A model generated the notes under the pieces. The model saw only the letters and a list, made by a program, of their open reading frames with translations, ran no database searches and was not told the origin of the DNA. A program made the translations under genes and the position numbers. Below, piece by piece: positions 1 to 5,748 of a DNA stretch of 5,775 nt. The DNA is from Staphylothermus sp. (GTDB lineage: Archaea; Thermoproteota; Thermoprotei_A; Sulfolobales; Desulfurococcaceae): contig JAGHDU010000030.1 in assembly GCA_021159785.1 (NCBI GenBank), positions 1 through 5,775 on the forward strand, given 5' to 3'. Every line of letters begins with the position of its first letter. The stretch's first letter is position 1.

Positions 1-28
1 AGGTAATCTATTATTAGGTGTCCATACG

Positions 29-922
29 TTGCACAAAGGAGTCTTCATCCTATTATCAATGATAATACTCACATCTTTACTAGGCAATATTATAGCAAAC
101 AATAACAACAATCATATTATTCCATTACCAGATAAGGATCTCTTAAGAACCTTCTTAGAGAACCAATATGTTCCCGAAATAGGTTTATTGAGAGCTTCGC
201 CATATGAAGAGAATACAACTATTTATGTAGCTAACGACAATGTTTTAGCAGCCAGAGCACTAGAAGTACTAGGTTCTCCACTAGCTACAAAAGTCTTAAC
301 TGTGTTAAACAACAACTTTAGCGGAGGCTGGAACGGTAAAATAGATATCCTACTTGGTAGGGACATACCAGATATGTTTTATAGCATGACCCATAAGCCC
401 ATAACAGAAATAAACGGTTATAAAATAATGTACGAAATACCTGATCTCACTACTACTATTAACGATTGGTACAATTACGCTGATCTAATAGTATATCGAG
501 CACTAGACAAATTATTATTGGGTTCTAGGCCACACGCTGAACAATTATTCATTAACCTAACCAAGCTATGGGATGGTTACGGATTCTATGATAATCCAGC
601 TGAGGATTACAAAGAGGATATAGGTAATATAACCTATGAAACCTATAAATGTGCATTATTCATTTACCTATACAGAGCATTACAATATGCAGGATCAGAA
701 GTAATATACAACTATACTCATATCTATGAGAAATGTCACGAAATAATAGCAATGGCCCAAGACCCCGTTAAAGGCGGGGTATATACACACTACACGGCAG
801 AAAACGGTACAATCGTTATTCTAAAGGGGCCTGGTAGAGATATGAATACAGAGACAACGAGTATTGTTGTTCTCGCAATTTATAGTGATTATCCGATGAT
901 AATCGCTTATCATGATTGCTAG
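29..922 (+). CDS. Hypothetical exported or membrane-anchored protein, N-terminus uncertain
   Basis: I do not recognise this protein. From the TTG at 29 it has 297 residues. Residues 4-23 are hydrophobic after a single lysine, as in a signal peptide or N-terminal anchor, followed by five asparagines at 24-28. The rest is soluble-looking, with six N-glycosylation sequons (NTT, NFS, NLT, NIT, NYT, NGT), which suits a protein outside the cell; archaea glycosylate surface proteins at such sites. Cysteines are at about 208 and 236 and at the last residue, 297. Helix-like stretches such as DNVLAARAL, TYETYKCALFIYLYRAL and NTETTSIVVLAIY recall alpha/alpha-barrel (six-hairpin) folds, which is only a guess. 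A GGTG at 17-20 lies 8 nt before the TTG and supports that start, but the frame stays open to the window edge, so the gene may begin upstream. Its TAG stop overlaps the stop of the convergent gene. Confidence 0.72.
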   Translation: MHKGVFILLSMIILTSLLGNIIANNNNNHIIPLPDKDLLRTFLENQYVPEIGLLRASPYEENTTIYVANDNVLAARALEVLGSPLATKVLTVLNNNFSGGWNGKIDILLGRDIPDMFYSMTHKPITEINGYKIMYEIPDLTTTINDWYNYADLIVYRALDKLLLGSRPHAEQLFINLTKLWDGYGFYDNPAEDYKEDIGNITYETYKCALFIYLYRALQYAGSEVIYNYTHIYEKCHEIIAMAQDPVKGGVYTHYTAENGTIVILKGPGRDMNTETTSIVVLAIYSDYPMIIAYHDC

Positions 923-948
923 TATGTTTCTGTTTTTACAGCTCTTTT
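884..948 (+). terminator. Possible terminator: overlapping hairpins plus T-rich tract after the first gene
   Basis: Two mutually exclusive hairpins overlap the end of the first gene. One has a 9-bp stem, 884-892 with 899-907, including one G-U pair on the plus strand. The other has a perfect 7-bp stem, 896-902 with 907-913, and a 4-nt loop. T-runs follow on the plus strand at 926-929, 933-937 and 945-948. Archaeal RNA polymerase can stop at T-rich tracts without a hairpin, so the T-runs are the stronger evidence. The element lies partly within coding sequence of both convergent genes. It is a weak call. Confidence 0.3.
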
Positions 949-1209
949 AATGAAAAGCAACATGAACACTAATAATATGATCACAATGACGAAACCGAGT
1001 ATGGATAGCGCATATAGGATATTAGCATTTGTTCCTGCACCAAAACATATTGGTATAAAGAATATTATTATGCAACCAACTGCTCCGCCATGTATGGTTG
1101 TTTCATTTAAACCACTTAGAATACCGAATATTATTGCTGAGAAAATTATGATAATGCCTATGAATATAAGCATATAGCCGAGAACCACCCATGAGTGTTC
1201 ATTTTTCAT
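919..1209 (-). CDS. Small DUF131-like integral membrane protein, diverged copy
   Basis: This is a membrane protein of 96 residues when started at the ATG at 1209. A segment of about 25 hydrophobic residues follows WVVLGYM, a second hydrophobic stretch holds GGAVGCIIIFFIPICFG, and a third precedes the basic tail FIKRAVKTETY. The middle stretch aligns by eye with GGVIIIGPIPIVFG of the upstream neighbour, which is the typical DUF131 (TIGR00304) signature; here GP has become FF and a cysteine is present. The two look like tandem duplicates. The longest frame begins at GTG 1221, but that GTG is part of the GGGGTGG ribosome binding site, which sits 8 nt from the ATG. With the ATG start the gene begins 2 nt after its neighbour's stop, implying cotranscription. 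The function of the family is unknown. Confidence 0.72.
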   Translation of the reverse strand: MKNEHSWVVLGYMLIFIGIIIIFSAIIFGILSGLNETTIHGGAVGCIIIFFIPICFGAGTNANILYALSILGFVIVIILLVFMLLFIKRAVKTETY

Positions 1210-1211
1210 TT

Positions 1212-1493
1212 CTATGTCCACCCCTTTAACCCTATTATATATGTCAATAATACCAAGGTTGTGAGAACAATAGCTAGTATGAGCATTAATAAGGAAATGT
1301 TTTTAGAAGAACCAAAGACTATGGGTATCGGGCCTATTATTATAACTCCACCAGTTTCAACATGTCCTTCTTTTCTAGTGCCTGAAAACATTCCAATAAA
1401 TATAATCAGGAAACCAACAAATATTAATGCTATACCAATAATTATGCCGTAAAACAAGTAGTCGGGCCAGAGAATATTGGTTTGGTTTACCAA
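1212..1493 (-). CDS. Small DUF131 (TIGR00304) family membrane protein
   Basis: This membrane protein has 93 residues from the TTG at 1493, or 97 from the GTG at 1505. The first transmembrane segment is about FYGIIIGIALIFVGFLIIFIG. A short loop GTRKEGHVETGG follows, then the motif GGVIIIGPIPIVFGSSKN, which I recognise as the signature of the archaeal DUF131 family, then a second transmembrane segment LLMLILAIVLTTLVLLTYIIG. Family members are short, widespread in archaea and of unknown function. The sequence GGGTGAGG at 1500-1507 lies 6 nt before the TTG and covers the GTG, so I prefer the TTG; this choice is less certain than the family call. The gene is divergent from the DUF1805 gene and is followed after 2 nt by its diverged paralogue, probably on one transcript. 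Confidence 0.8.
   Translation of the reverse strand: MVNQTNILWPDYLFYGIIIGIALIFVGFLIIFIGMFSGTRKEGHVETGGVIIIGPIPIVFGSSKNISLLMLILAIVLTTLVLLTYIIGLKGWT
1218..1224 (-). promoter_or_regulatory. Ribosome binding site that fixes the start of the downstream DUF131-like gene
   Basis: GGGGTGG on the minus strand contains GGTG, complementary to CACC at the 3' end of archaeal 16S rRNA. It lies 8 nt before the ATG at 1209 and inside the last codons of the upstream gene. It overlaps the alternative GTG at 1221, making that a poor start. Confidence 0.6.
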
Positions 1494-1510
1494 GTATATC
1501 CTCACCCATA

Positions 1511-1519
1511 ACTATTTAC
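1511..1519 (+). promoter_or_regulatory. Candidate TATA box for the DUF1805-pyk operon
   Basis: ACTATTTAC on the plus strand resembles a crenarchaeal box A. Initiation about 25 nt downstream would fall near 1540, giving a leader of about 20 nt that holds the GGTGG site at 1550-1554. It lies within 30 nt of the candidate box of the divergent genes. Position and composition are the only evidence. Confidence 0.3.
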
Positions 1520-1530
1520 GTGGATCAAGC

Positions 1531-1542
1531 CATATTATTTCT
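1531..1542 (-). promoter_or_regulatory. Candidate TATA box for the DUF131 pair
   Basis: On the minus strand this reads AGAAATAATATG, AT-rich as expected of an archaeal box A. Initiation about 25 nt downstream would fall near 1510, just before the ribosome binding site of the 1493 start. Position and composition are the only evidence. Confidence 0.3.
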
Positions 1543-1559
1543 TGCAGAAGGTGGATATC

Positions 1560-1865
1560 ATGCTCCCCTATACAGTCCTAAGAACTAAGATCATTGATAT
1601 TGATGGTAAAAAAGTAGTAGGGTTCGAAATAGATCTTCCGAATGCACCACCACTCATCATTCTGAGAGGAGATAAAGGATTCATAATGTGCGGATATCTT
1701 GACATAGAAGTGGCAGAAAAGCTCAATATAATAGCTGCTAGAATAACTGGTGTGAAAAATATTGAGGAAACACTTGATAAAACAATTAGTGAGGCTACAA
1801 GCAAAGCTGTCGAACAAGGAATAAAGCCAGGTATGAAAGTTAGAGATGTGCTCAAAACACTATAA
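1560..1865 (+). CDS. DUF1805 (YunC-like) family protein
   Basis: This is a soluble protein of 101 residues from the ATG at 1560. It has the order expected of DUF1805/YunC proteins: an opening beta segment ending in DGKKVVGFEIDLPNAP (residues about 15-30), the core motif LRGDKGFIMCGYLDIEVAEKL (about 35-55) with one cysteine in CGYLD, then a helical C-terminal part ending GIKPGMKVRDVL. The family is a small single domain of bacteria and archaea without a settled biochemical role that I know of. A longer frame starts at TTG 1542, but AAGGTGG at 1548-1554 lies 5 nt before the ATG and favours the shorter protein. It is the first gene of a likely operon with a two-helix membrane protein and pyruvate kinase, all on the plus strand with short gaps. 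Confidence 0.85.
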   Translation: MLPYTVLRTKIIDIDGKKVVGFEIDLPNAPPLIILRGDKGFIMCGYLDIEVAEKLNIIAARITGVKNIEETLDKTISEATSKAVEQGIKPGMKVRDVLKTL

Positions 1866-1884
1866 CTTTAATTCGGTGAAATCT

Positions 1885-2148
1885 TTGGCACACAAGAAGA
1901 TCTTGGGCATTTCTCTGACATCCATTTCATTTCTGCTAATACTCATATATACGCTTGGATTGTTCATATACCCTGATTTAAAGATATTTAACGTAGAGTT
2001 ATCAGAATTACTCATAAAAGGAACAATTTACGTACTAATACTTGTGTTTGCATGCATTATAGGATATATTGGGTATAATTATCTAAAGACATCGCCTCCT
2101 GATATAGAGGAAGTTCTAAGAGAATACAAAGAATATGTTAGGAAGTAA
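1885..2148 (+). CDS. Hypothetical small protein with two membrane helices
   Basis: I do not recognise this protein. From the TTG at 1885 it has 88 residues. It starts with a lysine-rich end (AHKK), followed by a transmembrane helix of about 24 residues (ILGISLTSISFLLILIYTLGLFIYP), a linker of about 15 residues (DLKIFNVELSELLIK), a second helix (TIYVLILVFACIIGYIGYNYL) and a charged tail, SPPDIEEVLREYKEYVRK, probably helical and cytoplasmic. The longest frame starts at ATG 1846 inside the end of the DUF1805 gene (101 codons including the stop). That ATG has no visible ribosome binding site, while GGTG at 1875-1878 lies 6 nt before the TTG; GTG 1876 falls in that motif. The gene sits 19 nt after the DUF1805 stop and 23 nt before pyk, so cotranscription is likely. 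It could be a small accessory membrane protein, but nothing shows its role. Confidence 0.65.
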   Translation: MAHKKILGISLTSISFLLILIYTLGLFIYPDLKIFNVELSELLIKGTIYVLILVFACIIGYIGYNYLKTSPPDIEEVLREYKEYVRK

Positions 2149-2157
2149 ATCCTTTAA

Positions 2158-2165
2158 GAGAGGTG
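2158..2165 (+). promoter_or_regulatory. Strong ribosome binding site of pyk
   Basis: GAGAGGTG is a close match to the archaeal consensus GGAGGTG and lies 6 nt before the ATG at 2172. It contains the alternative GTG at 2163, which would add three residues, so the ATG is preferred. Confidence 0.7.
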
Positions 2166-2171
2166 AAACGA

Positions 2172-3587
2172 ATGCATAGGAAAGTAAAAATAATAACAAC
2201 TATTGGTCCTTCAAGTGGAAATTATGATACTATATACAGAATGATCCAAGAAGGAGTGGATGGATTTAGAATAAATTTTAGTCATGGTGAACCCCAACAA
2301 TGGGATGAATGGATCAAGATGGTTAGAGAAGCGTCTACTAAGTTAGAGAAAGAAGTAGCATTAATTGGTGATATACCGGGTCCACAGATACGTATTGGGA
2401 ATTTACCTGTGCAAGAAATAAAGACGAAGGAGACTGTTAAATTAGTTTTTAGCGAAGAAACCAATGAAATGAAGGTAATTCCTATTCCGATAAAGAAAGT
2501 TTTTGAAATACTGGAACTTGGTGATACTTTATTAATCGATGATGGAAGAGTTATATTGAGAATAATTGATGTAGGCGAGGAAGAAGCTGAAGCCATTGTA
2601 TTGAATGATGCAACTCTTTATCCTAGGAAAACGCTGGTAGTATTTGGAAAAGAAGTAGATTTACCGGTTTTAACTGCTAAAGACATAGAGTTACTCAAGT
2701 ACTCGGTTTCTAGAGACTTGGCATTTGTAGCTATAAGTTTTGTTAGAAGACAAAACGATGTCCTGATAGTGAGAGATTTATTGAATCGACTGGGTGGCAA
2801 GGTCAATATTATATCGAAGATAGAGACTAGATCAGCTGTACGGAACCTAAAAGAGATTATAGAAGTGTCGGATGCAATTATTATAGCACGCGGAGATCTA
2901 GGCATGCATTTCAGCTTAGAGGAAATACCAAAGATACAACGTAGGATAACTAGAGAATCGATTATGCTTGGAAAACCAAGTATTGTAGCAACACAGCTCC
3001 TTGAATCCATGGTCAATTACCCAAGGCCAAGTAGGAGCGAAGTAGTAGATGTTGTAACCGCCGTGTATGATCTTGTAGATGCATTATTATTGACGGATGA
3101 AACAGCTATTGGAAAATATCCCGTTGAAGCTGTCAAGTGGCTGAAAAGAATAATCGCGTCGGCAGAATCTACGATTATAATGGAACAAGTAGCAAAGATT
3201 AGGGAGAAGACAATACTTGAGACACTGAGAGAGAAATACGCTATTGGTTTAACACTTCTGGCTGAGAAAATAAACTGTAAAATACTTATATTTACAAAAT
3301 CATCAACAATCCCACCATTAATATCTAGGTTCAGACCACAAGTACCTGTTTATGTTGGAACAATTAACAAGAAAATAGCAGAAAAACTAGCAATATACTA
3401 TGGTATAAAACCATATACTTTACCACAAGTACCCACAGACAAGACAATAGATTACGACCAAGGAGTAAGATTATTGTATAACTACTTGAGGAATAGAGAA
3501 GAGATTACATACGGGGAAATAATAGCTGAAGCTTATGGTAGGAGAGAAACCGAAATACATGAGATAAAGATCAGACAAGTTATCTGA
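2172..3587 (+). CDS. pyk: Pyruvate kinase
   Basis: Catalyses phosphoenolpyruvate + ADP to pyruvate + ATP (EC 2.7.1.40), the last glycolytic step, in the cytoplasm. Its 471 residues match the family length. The A domain opens with ITTIGPSS (8-15) and GFRINFSHG (31-39), where R33, N35 and S37 match muscle-enzyme R73, N75 and S77. The B domain spans roughly 70-165. The A domain resumes with ISKIETR (K216 and E218, matching K270 and E272), ARGDLG (D242, matching D296), ATQLLESM (T274, matching T328) and TDETAIGKYP (308-317). The C domain is about 345-471. All main catalytic residues are present. Two departures stand out. The segment GDIPGPQIRIG (66-76) has I, P and Q where K+-dependent enzymes have T, K and E. 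TDETA replaces the usual SGETA. It is the third gene of a likely operon and converges on tRNA-Thr. Confidence 0.96.
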   Translation: MHRKVKIITTIGPSSGNYDTIYRMIQEGVDGFRINFSHGEPQQWDEWIKMVREASTKLEKEVALIGDIPGPQIRIGNLPVQEIKTKETVKLVFSEETNEMKVIPIPIKKVFEILELGDTLLIDDGRVILRIIDVGEEEAEAIVLNDATLYPRKTLVVFGKEVDLPVLTAKDIELLKYSVSRDLAFVAISFVRRQNDVLIVRDLLNRLGGKVNIISKIETRSAVRNLKEIIEVSDAIIIARGDLGMHFSLEEIPKIQRRITRESIMLGKPSIVATQLLESMVNYPRPSRSEVVDVVTAVYDLVDALLLTDETAIGKYPVEAVKWLKRIIASAESTIIMEQVAKIREKTILETLREKYAIGLTLLAEKINCKILIFTKSSTIPPLISRFRPQVPVYVGTINKKIAEKLAIYYGIKPYTLPQVPTDKTIDYDQGVRLLYNYLRNREEITYGEIIAEAYGRRETEIHEIKIRQVI

Positions 3588-3614
3588 GAAAATGTTTAGA
3601 TTAGAACATGTAAA

Positions 3615-3718
<104 letters not shown>

Positions 3719-3750
3719 TTATTCATAAATTTCTTCTAGAGAATAAGGGG

Positions 3751-3768
3751 ATAAAAAATTAATTTTTA
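3751..3768 (-). promoter_or_regulatory. Candidate tRNA-Thr promoter, also a T-rich tract after tpiA
   Basis: On the minus strand this reads AAAAATTAATTTTTTAT. The TTTTTTAT part lies 33-40 nt upstream of the tRNA 5' end, which would place initiation about 10 nt before the mature end and leave a short leader for RNase P. The same T-rich stretch begins about 30 nt after the tpiA stop and could end that transcript. The two roles cannot be told apart from sequence. Confidence 0.35.
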
Positions 3769-3795
3769 GGTTTTAAATCATGATAAATCGAGAAC

Positions 3796-4497
3796 TTATT
3801 CTTTGAAAGCCTTAATACCGTTGAGAGCCATGTCTTTTATTACTTCATAGGGATTTTTTGCTTTAACGATTGCTGAAGCTACTAGTACTCCGCTTGTTCC
3901 AAGCTTTATAGCAGCATACACGTCTTCTCCCTTGCTGATACCAGCACCTGTTAGAATAATTACTTCACTGTTTACTTTACGTATTAACTCCACGCTTCGG
4001 GTAATAACCTCGGGTTTTGCCTTACTTACTGGTATACCTGTACCAATGAGCTCTGGCGGCTCAACAGCCACCATGTCTGGCTTTAAGACCGCGACTGCTG
4101 CCCCTGTCTCTGGTACATCTGCGCATACAAGAGTCTTTAATCCAAGTCCTCTAGCTTTCCTTATTAACCAATTAATATCCGCTAGTTTTAACCTATGTTC
4201 GCTATGATTCAATAATACGCCATGGATGCCAGCTTCTTTTAGTCCTTCTAGCGGTATGAATCCTGTTCTAGCACCTGGTTCAACTGGATCTGCATGTTGT
4301 GCATAGACCTTTATTTCAGTACCCTTTACTACTTCTAGAACTGATTTAATCTCTGTGTATGGTGGTATTAATATGATCTCTACACCGGTTTCTTCCCATA
4401 CTTTCTTTGTATCACGTGCGATTCTTACTGCGTTCTCACCAAAACTGTAGGGATAATATGCTTTGAAGTTCACTGCTACAATTGGTTTTTCAACCAT
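3796..4497 (-). CDS. tpiA: Triosephosphate isomerase, archaeal type
   Basis: Interconverts dihydroxyacetone phosphate and glyceraldehyde 3-phosphate (EC 5.3.1.1) in the cytoplasm. The protein has 233 residues, shorter than the roughly 250 of bacterial and eukaryotic enzymes, as is usual for the compact, tetrameric archaeal form. Catalytic residues are visible: N10 and K12 in VNFKAY, H98 in LLNHSEHR and E146 in AVEPPELIGTG. That last motif leads into the mobile loop 6. Phosphate-binding parts are TGAGIS (183-188) and GTSGVLVASA (200-209). The ATG at 4497 has GGTGG 6 nt upstream (4504-4508), so the start is firm. The gene lies 90 nt downstream of fbp on the same strand and supplies both triose substrates to that enzyme. 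Cotranscription is plausible, but an AT-rich, T-run-containing gap leaves room for a separate promoter. Confidence 0.96.
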   Translation of the reverse strand: MVEKPIVAVNFKAYYPYSFGENAVRIARDTKKVWEETGVEIILIPPYTEIKSVLEVVKGTEIKVYAQHADPVEPGARTGFIPLEGLKEAGIHGVLLNHSEHRLKLADINWLIRKARGLGLKTLVCADVPETGAAVAVLKPDMVAVEPPELIGTGIPVSKAKPEVITRSVELIRKVNSEVIILTGAGISKGEDVYAAIKLGTSGVLVASAIVKAKNPYEVIKDMALNGIKAFKE

Positions 4498-4503
4498 TCT
4501 GAA

Positions 4504-4508
4504 CCACC
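4504..4508 (-). promoter_or_regulatory. Ribosome binding site of tpiA
   Basis: GGTGG on the minus strand ends 6 nt before the ATG at 4497, the same spacing seen for pyk. It confirms the annotated start. Confidence 0.6.
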
Positions 4509-4551
4509 AGGTTAAGAATTACATTGAATGAATGGACTTAATGGGTATGTA

Positions 4552-4567
4552 ATTGTAAAAAATACTT
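4552..4567 (-). promoter_or_regulatory. T-rich element between fbp and tpiA: fbp terminator or tpiA promoter
   Basis: The minus strand carries AAAGTATTTTTTACAA with six consecutive T. As a box A it would place initiation near 4535, giving a leader of about 38 nt for tpiA. As a T-tract it could end the fbp transcript 25-30 nt after its stop. I cannot decide between these, and readthrough into tpiA is equally possible. Confidence 0.3.
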
Positions 4568-4587
4568 TTGGAGGTGAATTAGTGTGT

Positions 4588-5748
4588 TTATTTTTCATCG
4601 CCACCAGTTAAGAGGGCGCTGTGTCTTTTGATAACGTGTACTTCTTCTACTTTGACAAACCTATCTTTTAGTTTTTCTAGTACGGCTGGTAATGTTGTGT
4701 ACTCCATTTCTTCTGGTCCTAGACGGTGTGGCATAAATGGACCGTGTCTTCTCATGTATTCTGCTATTACTTGTGCAAATCTTCTTGTTTCATCGAATGC
4801 TACGTCGTCGAACAAGTCTACTGGTCCAATTAATCTGCCGCGAGATATGTTCCATCCGAGTGCCATTACACGTGGTGGTCCATCGAATCTAGTAACCTTT
4901 GCGTATCTCTGTGGTACAGGTATCATTGGACCATGATGGCTTCCACGCATCCAGCCTGCAACGAGATGTGGAAATGCAAATGCTTCGAGTATTTCACCAA
5001 CAGCTGGTAATCCATGTTGTGCTCTCACAATTGCGACTGGGTCGTCTTTACCAACATATTTACCTGCTATGAGGTTTAAGCGTTCAACACTTACAACAGC
5101 TGCTTGTAGATTATCAGACTTCCTGTATATTCTTCTAATCACGTATCTACTGGGTGTACCTATTAGTGCGAGAATGTCATACATTTCTTCGGGAGAATTC
5201 AACTTAACGCTTTTACCTTCAAATACATCGTATACTTCGAATACGAATCCTTCATGCATTCTTGGATCGATTACTAATCCCGCAGTGTTAAATGGATCAG
5301 CGAAGATCCTGAATAATGGTAGGTTGAAAGCACCTGGCTCTGTTTTGTCAGCATGGAATGTTATTATTGTTTCAGCCTTTCTTTCAACCATTTCAATTTC
5401 AGCTACACCAGGCCCCATTCCTCTTACGTTTCCTGAGAATGCGTCACTTAGCAAGTCTTGTCCTGCAGCATATAGTTTTAGTTCTTTTGCAACTTTTGCA
5501 GCTGCTTGAAAAGCATTCCATGCTAATTCATGGATTTCTGGAGCGTCTACACCTTTTTTATGAGTCATTATTAATTGGATATCGTCACCTACATGTGTTA
5601 CATAGAAGTCTATTAGGAGGCCTTTTTGCTTAGCCTCAGCCAAGACTTTTGTTGCTGCTGCTAACTGATCTGGATGTGGCATAACGTGTCCAGCCATACT
5701 TCCAACATCTGCCTTAATAATGGATAATGTAATTTTTTCCTCACTCAT
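4588..5748 (-). CDS. fbp: Bifunctional fructose-1,6-bisphosphate aldolase/phosphatase
   Basis: Condenses dihydroxyacetone phosphate and glyceraldehyde 3-phosphate to fructose 1,6-bisphosphate and dephosphorylates it to fructose 6-phosphate (EC 4.1.2.13 and 3.1.3.11). This makes gluconeogenesis one-way in archaea and deep-branching bacteria. The 386 residues fit the family. Active-site residues known from the Sulfolobus tokodaii enzyme are all identifiable by position: Mg ligands D14, H21, D55-D56, Q97, D134 and D235-D236, K135 beside them, Schiff-base K234 with Y231 in GKYVGKDDP, and phosphatase-step Y350 in MEYTTLP. The longest frame starts at GTG 5757, but family N-termini begin at about MSEEKITLSIIKADVG, and a weak GAGTGG lies 5 nt before the ATG at 5748. 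The promoter lies outside the window. tpiA follows on the same strand. Confidence 0.97.
   Translation of the reverse strand: MSEEKITLSIIKADVGSMAGHVMPHPDQLAAATKVLAEAKQKGLLIDFYVTHVGDDIQLIMTHKKGVDAPEIHELAWNAFQAAAKVAKELKLYAAGQDLLSDAFSGNVRGMGPGVAEIEMVERKAETIITFHADKTEPGAFNLPLFRIFADPFNTAGLVIDPRMHEGFVFEVYDVFEGKSVKLNSPEEMYDILALIGTPSRYVIRRIYRKSDNLQAAVVSVERLNLIAGKYVGKDDPVAIVRAQHGLPAVGEILEAFAFPHLVAGWMRGSHHGPMIPVPQRYAKVTRFDGPPRVMALGWNISRGRLIGPVDLFDDVAFDETRRFAQVIAEYMRRHGPFMPHRLGPEEMEYTTLPAVLEKLKDRFVKVEEVHVIKRHSALLTGGDEK

Noticed and set aside
95..115. AAY-type short repeat encoding the asparagine run
   Set aside because: It is short, imperfect and within a coding linker; not a meaningful tandem repeat.
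762..780. GC-rich hairpin, 6-bp stem ACCCCG/CGGGGT with 7-nt loop
   Set aside because: It is inside the first coding region, encodes part of DPVKGGVY, and has no T-run after it on either strand.
950..1452. Two plus-strand frames (950-1177 and 1195-1452)
   Set aside because: Both are antisense to the DUF131-type genes, proline/isoleucine/methionine-rich with no domain; the minus-strand reading has clear membrane helices and a family signature.
2618..3016. Minus-strand open frame of 132 codons
   Set aside because: It lies inside pyk, antisense to the conserved catalytic core; no recognisable motif.
3592..3609. Short inverted repeat ATGTT/AACAT between pyk and the tRNA
   Set aside because: The 5-bp AT-rich stem is likely by chance; no T-tract follows on the pyk strand.
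5069..5509. Plus-strand open frame of 146 codons
   Set aside because: It lies wholly antisense to fbp, whose catalytic residues are all intact; serine/leucine-rich composition is typical of an antisense shadow.
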